DNA from: Leuctra nigra
Lineage: Eukaryota > Arthropoda > Insecta > Plecoptera > Leuctridae
Reading direction: 5' to 3'
Assembly: GCA_934045905.1 (NCBI GenBank)
Contig: OW203773.1
Span: 17,967,246-18,031,245, forward strand
DNA length: 64,000 nt
A program made the translations under genes and the position numbers. The notes under the pieces are model-generated. The model saw only the letters and a list, made by a program, of their open reading frames with translations. It was not told where the DNA came from and searched no databases. Below are positions 1-11,416 of the stretch, one piece after another; positions within the stretch are counted from its first letter, which is position 1; every line of letters begins with the position of its first letter.

Positions 1-10
1 TAGTAGAGAA

Positions 11-240
11 GTGGAAGGAAGAGTCAAGAAGGCAGAGAGCTTCTACCAAACTGTGAGAAAGTTATTATGGGACGAAGATTTTCCGATGTGCTGTAAGTTA
101 ATCATCTATCAGATGTATTTCATCCCTATACTAACTTACGGAGCAGTAACTTGGACAATCGGAGGAAAAGAAGAAACTCAAATACAATCATCAGAGATGA
201 AATTTCTTAGAAGTATGAAGCGAGTAACAAAGTTAGATAA
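11..240 (+). pseudogene. Non-LTR retrotransposon reverse transcriptase, C-terminal piece (left part)
   Basis: The open frame encodes the thumb and C-terminal region of a non-LTR reverse transcriptase: a segment reading PILTYGAVTW is the usual YG-x-x-x-W motif found after the catalytic core. The catalytic YADD part would lie before the window. The frame runs to position 240, where a tRNA-carrying insertion interrupts it, and it resumes in the same family after position 1488 with the expected KLDKIR-type continuation. The gene is therefore broken by a later insertion. The exact clade (RTE, Jockey or other) cannot be fixed from this piece. Confidence 0.8.
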
Positions 241-273
241 TGTTTTGGAGGTAACCTGCGAAATAAAAACGCG

Positions 274-346
274 CACCCCGACTGGGAATCGAACCCAGAT
301 CCTTCGGGTTTCCGGCCCTATGCTTTAACCATTAAGCTATCGGGAC
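274..346 (-). tRNA. tRNA-like gene, inverted copy
   Basis: This is the reverse complement of the four plus-strand copies at 411, 717, 1023 and 1329. It folds as a cloverleaf with a 7-bp acceptor stem, a D arm, an anticodon arm and a perfect T arm with the B box GGTTCGATTCC. It sits at the left end of the insertion, facing away from the other copies. Confidence 0.6.
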
Positions 347-410
347 GCAAAGGTCAGATACTCGGACTCGCAAGAGTTGTATGGCAACCCAACCTGCTGA
401 TTAAGAATGC

Positions 411-483
411 GTCCCGATAGCTTAATGGTTAAAGCATAGGGCCGGAAACCCGAAGGATCTGGGTTCGATTCCCAGTCGGGGTG
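411..483 (+). tRNA. tRNA-like gene, array copy 1
   Basis: The 73-nt segment folds as follows: acceptor GTCCCGA with TCGGGGT (two G-T wobbles), D stem GCTT/AAGC with a GG loop, anticodon stem TAGGG/CCCGA with one A-G mismatch, loop CCGGAAA, variable loop AGGAT, and T arm CTGGG-TTCGATT-CCCAG. The nominal anticodon at 34-36 is GGA (Ser). Base 33 is C instead of the near-universal U, and the variable arm is short whereas serine tRNAs have a long one. A TTTTT Pol III terminator follows at 488-492. It is probably a tRNA-derived Pol III unit and not a working serine tRNA. Confidence 0.6.
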
Positions 484-716
484 CGCGTTTTTATTTCGCA
501 GGTTACCTCCAAAACACCATCCCTAAGTGAGAGATTCACTAAATTTTCCATCATTATCAAACAATCCACTCGTAGCTCAGAAGTTTGAGCATAGCCATTC
601 GAGAGAGATGTATTCACGTTGTCAAATGAAGTCGAAGTGCTTCAGTCTTCGTGTATAGGTCAGATACTCGGACTCGCAAGAGTTGTATGGCAACCCAACC
701 TGCTGATTAAGAATGC

Positions 717-789
717 GTCCCGATAGCTTAATGGTTAAAGCATAGGGCCGGAAACCCGAAGGATCTGGGTTCGATTCCCAGTCGGGGTG
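717..789 (+). tRNA. tRNA-like gene, array copy 2
   Basis: Same sequence as copy 1, exactly 306 bp downstream, with the same TTTTT terminator a few bases after the acceptor stem. Confidence 0.6.
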
Positions 790-1022
790 CGCGTTTTTAT
801 TTCGCAGGTTACCTCCAAAACACCATCCCTAAGTGAGAGATTCACTAAATTTTCCATCATTATCAAACAATCCACTCGTAGCTCAGAAGTTTGAGCATAG
901 CCATTCGAGAGAGATGTATTCACGTTGTCAAATGAAGTCGAAGTGCTTCAGTCTTCGTGTATAGGTCAGATACTCGGACTCGCAAGAGTTGTATGGCAAC
1001 CCAACCTGCTGATTAAGAATGC

Positions 1023-1095
1023 GTCCCGATAGCTTAATGGTTAAAGCATAGGGCCGGAAACCCGAAGGATCTGGGTTCGATTCCCAGTCGGGGTG
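1023..1095 (+). tRNA. tRNA-like gene, array copy 3
   Basis: Same sequence as copies 1 and 2, again at a 306-bp spacing, with the same terminator. Confidence 0.6.
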
Positions 1096-1328
1096 CGCGT
1101 TTTTATTTCGCAGGTTACCTCCAAAACACCATCCCTAAGTGAGAGATTCACTAAATTTTCCATCATTATCAAACAATCCACTCGTAGCTCAGAAGTTTGA
1201 GCATAGCCATTCGAGAGAGATGTATTCACGTTGTCAAATGAAGTCGAAGTGCTTCAGTCTTCGTGTATAGGTCAGATACTCGGACTCGCAAGAGTTGTAT
1301 GGCAACCCAACCTGCTGATTAAGAATGC

Positions 1329-1401
1329 GTCCCGATAGCTTAATGGTTAAAGCATAGGGCCGGAAACCCGAAGGATCTGGGTTCGATTCCCAGTCGGGGT
1401 G
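1329..1401 (+). tRNA. tRNA-like gene, array copy 4
   Basis: Last copy of the array at the same 306-bp spacing. Downstream of it the repeat unit is cut short near 1475 and carries small changes (ACCACC for ACACC, GTTTC for ATTC). Confidence 0.6.
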
Positions 1402-1475
1402 CGCGTTTTTATTTCGCAGGTTACCTCCAAACCACCATCCCTAAGTGAGAGTTTCACTAAATTTTCCATCATTAT

Positions 1476-1876
1476 CAAAGTTAGATAAGATCAGAAGTTC
1501 TAAGATAAGAAAGGAATTGGGAGTAGAAAGATTGTGCTTTAAGATTGGTAGAGGGCGTTTGAAATGGTTTGGGAATATAAAAAGGATGGACAATAAGAGA
1601 ATACCTCGGAAAGAGTTTGAAAAGTTGGAGCAGGGAAAGAGGCAAAGAGGGAGACCGAGAGCGAGGTGGCGTAGTTTAGTTGAAGAAGATGTCGAAGTGA
1701 GAGGCGAAAAATGGGAGATGGTGAATAAAGATGAATGGTGGTTAAATAGAGACTTGTGGCGGGCATTGGTAGATAGAGAAGAAGATGAAGTGGAAGAAGA
1801 GGAAGAGGAAGTGGAAGAAGATGAAGCTAACGCAGAAGTTGAAGAAACGTCAGGCCCGGCCAGCCGGTTTCAATAA
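1476..1876 (+). pseudogene. Non-LTR reverse transcriptase, C-terminal piece (right part)
   Basis: Continuation of the frame broken at 240. It carries the KIRSSKIRKELGV segment, the GRGRLKWFGNIKRM segment and the GKRQRGRPRARW basic block that typically end reverse transcriptases of this kind, followed by an acidic Glu-rich tail of about 40 residues and a stop at 1874-1876. The tail is low complexity and may be an element-specific extension. Downstream, an AATAAA-like signal near 1950 and an ATTATT-rich tail fit a retrotransposon 3' end. Confidence 0.75.
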
Positions 1877-2451
1877 TTAGTTTAATAGGCTCTTGCATTT
1901 GTGTGGGTAGGTTTTCCTACCTCCTTTACCCATTGTATTTTGGAAAAGGATAATAAAGATTATTATTATCTAATTATTATTCCCAATCAAATATGAATAC
2001 ATTTGTAATTTAACTTATCAATAAGCATAATAGACTTTTCACCGTTTAATTTATCCTGGACCGTAACCGATCATTTATACCTAATATAAAATGTGAAGCA
2101 CTGAGTTTTGTATTCAAAACATGTGTATTGTGTGTGTATTGTGTACATATTAAAAAATATCTGGTGCATCGTGAATCAGCAAAATGCGCCATTTACTGCG
2201 AGTCCTTTGTTGACCTATTTACCAAACATACACGATATAAATATTAAATCATATTCATAACGTTAATTTGTTGATAGAGGAAGTAACGTAACACTCATTT
2301 CGTATTAAATTATTCATAAGACAAGCACTTATTGTAATTTACGTTGTACTCTAGAGATTAAATTGTCACTCATACTCATCAACAATTTCAAATAGTCAAA
2401 TGTTGTAAAGGTTCAATATCGCCACAAACTAACGACGAAGCAAGAAGCGTC
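1877..2451. other. Retrotransposon 3' tail and 5' flank of the gustatory receptor gene
   Basis: AT-rich sequence. The first 100 bp are the untranslated tail of the retrotransposon. The rest is the presumed 5' flank and 5' UTR of the receptor gene that starts at 2452. I see no clear TATA box or other site. Confidence 0.5.
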
Positions 2452-5306
2452 ATGAATTTCATCGACGTGATCAAACCTTTTCTAAACATTTTGAAATTCC
2501 TTGCTCTCGCTCCTTACAGAAATGTTTCAAATAAATACGAGAAATCTAAAGAATCTTTGATACTGTCAGTAGTGTGGTTCATATCATTATTCGTATTTAC
2601 ACAATTACATTTATTTTTAAGTGGCTTCAAGTGGATTAATATTTCTTTATTAGATTTCACACAATATCTCCACGCCATTTTCAGATGCCTTGTAATTTTT
2701 TATGCCTTTATGTTACGATTCTTTAAGCAAGACACTTTTCTCTCGGTTTTAGAAACTATGTCGTTTTTGACAAAGGAATTGCATATCGAAAAATCACAGT
2801 TGATTTGGTATCAGAAAGTAATGTATCGTCATGTAGCTTTGTTCGCCCTTCACCTTATGATGAGTAGCGGAGTTTACGTATTTATGCTGGGTAGTGGTGA
2901 AACTTTATACACTTACCTGATGATCGTTGCATTGCTGATCACGGATGTGTCAACATCGGTCGCGGATCTGCAGTTCAACTTCTCCGCGTTGTTGATTGGA
3001 GAGTTCTTCAAAACTCTTACGAAGATGTTAGAGAAGTGTTGTCAAGATCCGGGGAAAATTAAGGCCAACAGGTAGGTATAGCAATGATAGTAGTAGAGTA
3101 GGAGTATCAGTAAAATTAGTAAAGCAATTAGTAAAATTCGATGGTAAAAATTGAGTGTCACACCGTCACAAGTTCATTAAAAATCAAGGAAAAACACCTC
3201 AAACTATATTGGAAGAGATTTAAGTTGAATGGTTATCCATAGATAAATCTTTTCTAATACTGAGGTGATTTTCCTTGATTTTGTAAGAACTTGATGATGG
3301 TGCAACACTCAATTGGGCCACTTGAAATGTTCGTCGTGGTTGAGTTGCTTATTCGCCGATATCTTACAATAATGACGCATTATGTTAAGAAGTCACACAA
3401 TTTAACTATGTGCACTGGAAACTCACACCTCTCCGATTACCCTACATAGCTTGATTATATTCTTCCAAATGTGTGCAACGCGAATTGAATAACTGCGATA
3501 CAGAATTATACTTTCTATTCCAGTGTTGTGAATGTCTTAAAACATAACTGGATCGGTTGTCACCACCAACCCGTAGAAGATATCAACCAAGATTGTAGCA
3601 TCATCCAGATCGAGCCCAGTTCATCTCCCAGCGTGGTCCACATCTCCCAGCTACACAGCAAGATCTACGACGTCACTAACACGGTGAACAACTTGTTCGG
3701 AGTCCAGAATCTCCTCTCGACTCTGGCCTCCTTCGTCACCATCGTCCTCGTGGTCTTCTTCTTACTCTCCGCCGTGCTGGGAGTGCAGGGAAGTTACAAT
3801 CTCACGGCGACGTTCCTTGGAGCTCTTGTCATGAATGCGTCCAGTCGTGTCGTGAAGATCATATTCATGATATCTGCGTGTGGTTCAGCGAAGACAAAGG
3901 TAATTATCACTTTTGAAAATTGAAGGAGTCAGCGGTAAATCAAATTCGGATGAAACTAAGACACAGAAAGTCTTATGTTGAAACTTGTACATATCTTCCA
4001 TACAGATCGACAATTCAATTGATTTTTTCAAGACTTTGTGCCAATATTTTCTAAAAATTGAAGGACTATTCTGAAAGCTCATAAAATTCAAAATAACGGC
4101 AAAATGACACCTTAAACAATTTTTTTTATTTACTCATTTCGTTCTGCCGCTGTACCCTTCAACTATAATGACGTGATATTGTTTAATATTATAACTAGAA
4201 ATGCATTAACAAATGGCCTCCCAAAAGCCAAACTACCTAAGTCACTCAAGAGGTAGCCCGATTAATACCTAAAGGTATTTAAAATATGTGGTACCAATAC
4301 ATTCCTGTATTTTTACATTACACCATAAAGATACATTCAAGAATGTATACTTTCAATTCCAAAGTTACTAAACCCTTGATTTCCCAAGCTTCTGTGAGGT
4401 TCTGTGAGACTTCTGTTAGGCTTCTGTGAGGTTAACATGTTCAGCAGCAAAAAGTTAACAGAACTTCTTGAATCTTCCGTCTACAGGCTAAGGAGCTGGC
4501 GTACGCGGTGTCCAAGTTACAGACTTCAGTCAGAACGGCACAACTTAAGGACCAAGTAAGCTGATCTTAATTGTGATTTATTATCCTTAAAACAACACAC
4601 TATAAGATATTTTGTCAAGTACATAACCGATCACATGTATTAGTGTGGCAATGACAAGAATGTAAATTACTTCCTTTTACCAAAAGAAGCAGTATTCTGT
4701 ATTTTGATATTCAATAATCATGTAGAGGGCTGTTAACAAAGATTCAGTTCTTATTTAATTGGGTGCCCATTGAATAAATTAGGTTAGCCAATTGATTGTA
4801 CCTGAGAATCTAATGAAAACCAAATCACATACTTTTACTAGTACTATGTCACAAATGGCCAGTTTTTCAAAGCTCTGCTTAAACTAGGAGTTTAAGATCA
4901 ATGAATCGAGGTCAATCATGACATTCATGGCAATATAGTCCCAATCAACTGTTTCAAATTTAGCAGAACATTGAAAAATTGGCCATAAATGTATTAGTTG
5001 ACAATCATTTTAAAAAGTCGTGGAAATGCAAGACTGTAAAGATGTATTCTTGTTGAAGATCGACACGTTTTCGTTCCAACTGCTTCATCGCAAAGTGGAA
5101 TTCACAGCATGCGGGCTCTTCCCCATTGACTCCACTCTCTTCTACTCGGTAATGTTCTTCTGGGTTTCAACTCGAACTCTTGTTTCAATACGAAGACGGC
5201 GAGTGACTCTGGACTCTGTTCACAGATCGCTGGTGGAATCACCACGTACCTTGTCATCATGATCCAATTCCAACAGGCATCCAAGTTGACAGATAGCACA
5301 ATGTGA
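2452..5306 (+). CDS. Gustatory receptor (7tm_7 family), five exons, 411 aa
   Basis: Insect gustatory receptors are seven-membrane-segment, inverted-topology cation channels of chemosensory neurons that detect tastants. The proposed exons are 2452-3071, 3524-3899, 4487-4555, 5059-5148 and 5226-5306. All have GT/AG borders and the phases (2,0,0,0) join without a stop, giving 411 residues, the normal size. Exon 1 holds hydrophobic segments 1-4; exon 2 has the next membrane segments. Exons 3-5 carry the family signature: LQLLHRKVEFTACGLFPID-like residues (here FSFQLLHRKV), then IAGGITTYLVIMIQFQ, the canonical TY-h(5)-QF motif of the last membrane segment. The start is the first ATG of the frame. 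The acceptor of exon 4 (5058/5059) is the least certain, chosen by phase. No break is seen, so it is probably functional. Ligand unknown. Confidence 0.88.
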
Positions 5307-6946
5307 ATTCACCAAGGGGTGAACAACTTAAGGTGGGAATTCACGTTTGACTTTGGCCTATTTCTTAAAAGGCTCGCTGAAATAGCTGGCGTGCGAAATC
5401 ACCCCCCACTCCCAAGTGCGACATGTGAAACGCTGGAGGAGGTCATAAATTTTAACGGCTAGCCAGATTAGATTTCATTCATTCCAGACGTGTTTACTTC
5501 CTAGAAAATGAATGCGATAACATTTGGTGTATATGAGCGTTTGCACTTGTTTATTGTTTTTCAATGTATTCACAATGTTGTAATTGTTCATTTCATTAAT
5601 AATTATGGACGTAATAATTATAGTTCATTATTATTGGACTATAATTTATTATTTATACTTAGAGAATGTGTTTATTTATTTGGTTATTGATTTTCAATGC
5701 AATTATAACCATTTATTTCACAATATTGTAATTATTTTATACTTTTATTTAATAATTCTTGAACTTTATAAGGGTATTTAAAGCAATGGGTATTTAGTAT
5801 TTAAATAAATATAAATCTCCCCAATTTGAATTCACAAAGAGAATGCGTAGCATGTAATTTTACGCAAACATCACTAACCCATAAAGACCAACAAGAATCT
5901 ACCTTTTTTCCGCTTTTTTCTACGAAACTTTATAAATCAAATAAATCGAGTTTGAAAAAGATTTACAGACAGCAGCGAGCGAACTGATGCTTTGTTCTTT
6001 TGAACTAGGTGCTACCATAGACATTGTATAGCCTCCAAGCCGAAAGCTCTTCAATGTCTATGGAAGAGCATAGACAGAAATATTTGACAGAAATATTTTG
6101 TGATCAGATCAGAATATAAAAGGATCGGTACCTAATTTTAAAGTAAAACATAGTTCAAATGTATTGTTTTCTCGCAAAGTAAGGTCAATGAGTGGTCACC
6201 CCACCTGGACAGTTAATGTATACTTGTAGTCCACTCAAACAGCCACCTGGGGGGCCAGGGCTCGATTCCTGCCATGGCATTCTATCCTGAGACATTTTAC
6301 ACAATTTGAAACTACCTAGTCTGAGATGAATGCTAGAATCAGGGGCGCCGACTTTTGCAAAATCCAATGGGTGCCCGACAGAGGAACGGTTTTCCATCAT
6401 GATCATGGGGGGGGGGGGGGGGGGGGGACTGCTATATCCGGATGATGGTCATAGAGACCCCAGTTCTAGGCCCCGAAGAGCGTTACTTAGAATTTAAACA
6501 AATTATAAGTGATTCTGGGACGCTATAAACTTTATTTTTTATGCGTTCATACTGTTTGAGTGACCTTCCTACGAACTTAGTGCCCGAAAAATAATGTATT
6601 ACAATTAATTGAGTGTGGTTGAAGGGAGGAAGATGACATGCAGGCAGGTCCGGGGCGCACAGCCCTGTTTTTTGTATATCATCCCTAATTTTAGTATTTT
6701 TTTATGCGTTTTGAGTGCAGTTTCAACAATGTTATCAATAGTTATCATTTTCAAATTACAACAGTAGTCAATACTTCAACATTTAATAACAATACCCAAA
6801 TTAAAAATATATCAAAAAGAGGGAATATTAACATAACTATAAATTAATTATGTATCAATTATAGAAAAAACTATATTCTCTCTGAATTCTAAAGATTACT
6901 AATAAATCGATTCATAGGCGAAGATTATCAGGATCAAGTAGGCCAT
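5307..6946. other. Intergenic region without a recognisable gene
   Basis: Low-complexity AT-rich stretch at 5500-5830 with an AATAAA near 5804 that could serve the receptor gene. A run of about 23 G residues lies near 6405-6427. It is flanked by repeat-like text mentioning no conserved frame. The short open frames here show no family features. Confidence 0.5.
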
Positions 6947-8198
6947 TTTGCTTCATCGGTCGTATAACAGGCTAATTTTTTAATATGTTGTTACAAACAG
7001 TCCAAGAAAACCACGATTCAAAATAAGTCAAAATAAAACCATCGGAACATGCCCAAAACACTCTAGACACCCAAAAGGGGGGTCAAAATTTGAAAATTTG
7101 AAATCGACCATAACTTTTTCAATTTCAGTCCGATTTTCACAATTCAAAAATAATAATAATGTTCAAATCAACTATCTTAACATATAAAAAAAATAATTTG
7201 TGTCCATTTTTTATAATGACGCAGTCTTTTCGCTAAAACATGTGCCAAAATGGACACAAAAATCCAACATGAGGCACTTTCGATTGCTGCTGCGTCCGAG
7301 ATATAACTATATTTTCCAAAAAATTTGCATGATAAATTAGTCCGATCTATTGCCAACAAATTCCTCACTGGACATTTTTCCTGACTTGAAATCCACAGCT
7401 CAGTTTTTGAAATTTCCCGAACTCTGTCGTTTCGCTAAGCCGATATTTACTCTCATTCCAACCGGTTAATTGTGCGGTTGCTAAGCAATATAATTGTTCA
7501 TTTTGTGATCAAAAGTTATACTTCAGCATATATCTCAATAAGACCCCCTTTTAACTTTTTTAAACATGATTTATTTGATTCGTGCCTGCGGTTTCAAGAT
7601 GGCGGCCCACTAAAGATGGCATCCATTGGAATTATAGGTAAAGCAATATCTTGGCTCCCGTTGACCCGATTTTAAATTTTTTGAGCTCAAATTGGGGCTG
7701 AATAATTTCCGCATCTTTTCCATAATATGAATATACATAAATCGCACGGTAATTGAATCATAATTATTGTTATAATAATGCGTATTGGATGAAAAGCTTT
7801 CATCAACGCTTATTTTTTTATTCTCGATAAACCGTTTTCCAATATAATTTACATAAAGGCGCGTAGGATGGGGGAGGGGGCTGGGGGAATACCCTCCACA
7901 CTTGAGCAGTCTACCCCCGCCCCCCCCCCCCCCCCAAATAATCATACAAAATTAAGATTCCCCCCCCCCCCCCCATGATGTCTGTAGTTCCTACGCGCAT
8001 GTATACTTGTAATTTCATTAGCTCTCATTTGGTATTCTCATTGTTCTAATCGATGGACGTACACTTGGCCAAACAAAACTTGAACGTTCAATAAATCTGA
8101 AAGGCTGATAAATGTAAGATCGCACCATCAAAAGTCAGTCTAAGCGATCTCCTTGTCTCACTTTAGTAGGTGATCTCAAATTTTAATAATAATAATAA

Positions 8199-9008
8199 CT
8201 AGGAAAATGCTCAGTGTAACGCGTTGGTGAGCGAGCACGGGGACGTGCAAATTCTCGAACCGGAAATGCGTGCACAAGCACAGAAAACATATACATCCAT
8301 ATTGAATTGAAATATGATCACTTAATCAACACAACATAATGCTTTTCATTGAAACTTGAAAATAACATCTAAGCATCCTGGTAAATAGCAAATCAGATGC
8401 AATTCAAGTGGCACTGGAAAACATTCATTTTGATACTTCATTAGATTACTGACAGATATGAAAAATGTCAATAAGTTCATACGTTCTTAACTGATTGGGA
8501 TGAAATTTTGTAAAATAAGAGACAATGTTGGTCTTAATAATCATGCAAAATATGAGTTTGATCTGAATTATCGAAGACCGTTTTCATTTTTCAGCCTATC
8601 AGGAGACATTTATTTAAATTTTAACCAATGAATGGATTTCAAAAAAATTATGGTCTTCAAACAGAGAAGGCTGGCTTTACATGTGTGCAAAATTTCAGCT
8701 CGATCAAAGAAAAACTCTGACCTGTATAGCCAAAATATGAGTTTGATCAGAATTATCGAAGACCGTTTTCATTTTTCAGCCTATCGGGAGATATTTATTT
8801 AAATTTTAACCAATGAATGATTTAAAAAAAAATTAGGGCCTGCAAACAGAGAAGGTTGGTTTTACATGTGTGCAAAATTTCAGATCGATAGGTGAAACGG
8901 TGCGACCTGTGTATCGTCTATTAACAGACAAAAACAAAAACAAAAACAAAAAAAAACAGAAGTCCGTGCCAAAAGAGCCAAAAGGAGACGCTCGCTTCGC
9001 TCGCTCAA
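8199..9008 (+). mobile_element. Dispersed MITE-like element, CTAGG...CTCAA family
   Basis: It starts CTAGGAAAATGCTCAGTGTAACGCG and ends in AAAGAGCCAAAAGGAG followed by CGCTCGCTTCGCTCGCTCAA. Related copies lie at 9164-10383 (same strand), 40852-41658 (inverted, with an empty-site comparison showing its borders) and 63266-64000 (inverted, cut by the window end). Non-coding. It looks non-autonomous. Confidence 0.65.
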
Positions 9009-9163
9009 CAAGCTTTGATTGGTTACGGGGCATGACCAGCATTCATTCAAATTTGGTCAGCGTTCAATTTTTGTTTGGCCGAGTGTACGTGTGCGTGGCC
9101 TTTCAATTCCATATGCCCAAGACATCCATCTCTACCTCCTCACAATACAACAATACAATAATA

Positions 9164-10383
9164 CTAGGAAAACGCTCTGTGTAACGCGTTGATGAGCGAG
9201 CACGGATACGCGCAACACCTCGACCCGAAATTTTGTCTATGGAAAATGTTATTAAATTTAAAAGCCAATATTTATTCTTGAATTTCTTCACAGACTTGTA
9301 TAAAAGTCTCAAAAATTTCTAAAATATTGGTCCCAATAACCTTGAGAAGTTTTAAGTTGATCAATTAAACCTTTCTAATTAAACGGTTCCTTAATAATTT
9401 TCAAAAATCACAGGATCTCATTAAAAAAAATATACCTGGGACCACTCATATAATATTAGTGTGTATACACAATATTAGATATCTGTTAAACGGTCATCAG
9501 TTTCATCAAAGATAATGGACCAATGGTGATGGGAGGAGCATAATAGTTCTCTTTACTCACACTAGAGCAGCACGGTCCAGAGTGGGAGAGAGAACCAATC
9601 AAACGTGTTGGGTAAAGAGACTAGACCTACATTTCCCCCGCCCCACCCGGCGGAAGTGTAGGTCTAGTATGTTTAGCATTGCTGTCAGAGCCTTCTTGAC
9701 GGTCACGACCCACATCCTTCTGTCATCTGTTTTATTCGTGATGTCACATAGCAAGATAATGACTAGTGGTCCATTAATGCTTTAATTATCTTTGGTTTCA
9801 TGCGTTTGAAAGTTTCTACTCTAACTACCTTGAATTAGAACTGAAGATTCGAAGATGCCGTGAAATATGAAATACGAGAAATTTGACAGCCAACACACAA
9901 AATATCCGTAAAATGTCAATAACTTTTGAATTTAAACACAGATTAGTCTGAAAATTGTCAAAAATGCAGATAATGTTGGTCTTGACCATGCAAAGTTTTA
10001 AGTTGATAGGACAAACGGTTCTTCTTTAAATTTCAAAAAGCATATAAAATATTTTTTTAAATTTTAACCAATGGGAGGATTTGACAGAAAATTTGTAAGA
10101 TTGGTTACAATGTTGGTCGTAATGAATTGTCAAAATTTCAAATTGATCGGAACAACCAATCGAAAGATAATTTTTTTTTAAATTTGAACCAATCAGGGGA
10201 TCCCGTTCAAAAACGATCCCAGGGACCGCATAGAGTCCGTTAGTATGTGTACAAAATTTCAGATTGATTGCTTGAGCGGTTTGACCTGGGCAGTGAACAC
10301 AAACAAACAAACAAAAAAAAAAAAAAAAAAACACAGAGAAAGTGCCATAAGAGTACCGTGGTGACGCTCGCTACGCTCGCTCA
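9164..10383 (+). mobile_element. Dispersed MITE-like element, second copy (longer)
   Basis: Same termini as the element at 8199 (CTAGGAAAACGCTC at the left, GCTACGCTCGCTCAA at the right) but about 400 bp longer. A run of about 20 A residues lies near 10311-10330. The segment 9330-9560 matches, in reverse, the end of the window (63770-64000). Confidence 0.65.
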
Positions 10384-11416
10384 ACAACAATTCATTATAA
10401 TATCTTAATTTTGTATGATTATTTGGGGGGGGGGGGCGGGGGTAGACTGCTCAAGTGTGGAGGGTATTCCCCCAGCCCCCTCCCCCATCCTACGCGCCTT
10501 TATGTAAATTATATTAGAAAACGGTTTATCGAGAATAAAAGAATAAGTGTTGATGAAAGCCTTTCATCCAATACGCATTATTAACAATAATTATGATTCA
10601 ATTACCGTGCGATTTATGTATATTCATGTTATGGAAAAGATACGAAAATTATTCAGCCCCAATTTGAGCTCAAAAAATTTAAAATCGGGTCAACGGGAGC
10701 CAAGATATTGCCTTACCTATAATTCCAATGGATGCCATCTTTAGTGGGCCGCCATCTTGAAACCGCAGGCACGAATCAAATAAATCATGTTTAAAAAAGT
10801 TAAAAGGGGGTCTTATTGAGATATATGCTGAAGTATAACTTTTGATCACAAAATGAACAATTATATTGCTTAGCAACCGCACAATTAACCGGTTGGAATG
10901 AGAGTAAATATCGGCTTAGCGAACGACAGAGTTCGGGAAATTGCAAAAACTGAGCTGTGGATTTCAAGTCAGGAAAAATGTCCAGTGAGGAATTTGTTGG
11001 CAATAGATCGGACTAATTTATCATGCAAATTATTTGGAAATTATAGTTATATCTCGGACGCAGCAGCAATCGAAAGTGCCTCATGTTGGATTTTTGTGTC
11101 CATTTTGGCACATGTTTTAGCGAAAAGACTGCGTCATTATAAAAAATGGACACAAATTATTTTTTTCTATGTTAAGATAGTTGATCTGAACATTTTTATT
11201 TTTGGATTGTGAAAATCGGACTGAAATTGAAAAAGTTATGGTCGATTTCAAATTTTCAAATTTTGACCCCCCTTTTGGGTGTCTAGAGTGTTTTGGGCAT
11301 GTTCCGATGGTTTTATTTTGACTTATTTTGAATGGTTACCACTTTTTGAGTGGTTTTCTTGGACTGTTTGTAACAACATATTAAAAAATTAGCCTGTTAT
11401 ACGACCGATGAAGCAA

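Larger units (their letters stand above)
241..1475. mobile_element. 1.2 kb insertion carrying a tRNA-like gene array
   Basis: The insertion lies inside a reverse transcriptase frame and is flanked by the direct repeat CAAAGTTAGATAA at 228-240 and 1476-1488, which looks like a target-site duplication (part of it may be microhomology). The left end is an inverted copy of the tRNA-like segment (about 241-350); the rest is a direct tandem array. No reading frame of its own is convincing: the repeated 62-codon frames are passive readings of the repeat. The combination of a duplicated target, an inverted left end and Pol III-type genes suggests a SINE-like or rearranged element. The class is unknown. 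Confidence 0.65.
352..1475 (+). repeat. 306-bp tandem repeat, 3.7 units
   Basis: The unit starts GGTCAGATACTCGG at 352, 658, 964 and 1270. Each unit holds about 60 bp of leader, the tRNA-like gene, its T-run terminator and about 170 bp of spacer. The units look almost identical to one another, so the amplification is recent or homogenised. The final unit is truncated at the right end of the insertion. Confidence 0.9.
6947..11416. repeat. 4.5 kb foldback with about 1 kb inverted arms
   Basis: The left arm (about 6947-7959) and the right arm (about 10401-11416) are near-identical reverse complements for about 1 kb, ending outward at TTTGCTTCATCGGTCG. The arms include poly-C/poly-G runs near 7916 and 10424. 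The 2.4 kb spacer holds two copies of another dispersed element (8199-9008 and 9164-10383). The arms encode no convincing protein: the 67-codon frame found in both is just the repeat. This could be a foldback transposon or an inverted segmental copy. A transcript across it would form a very long hairpin. Confidence 0.8.

Noticed and set aside
411..483. Calling the repeat a functional tRNA-Ser(GGA)
   Set aside because: Base 33 is C, the anticodon stem has a mismatch and the variable arm is short, whereas serine tRNAs have a long variable arm.
429..1229. Three identical 62-codon minus-strand frames
   Set aside because: They are readings of the 306-bp repeat across the tRNA-like gene and its spacer, with no protein family features.
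352..1475. CRISPR array
   Set aside because: The unit is 306 bp without short repeat and spacer structure, and the surroundings are eukaryotic.
7472..7675. 67-codon frame present twice (also 10679-10882)
   Set aside because: It lies in the two arms of the inverted repeat and has no coding signature.
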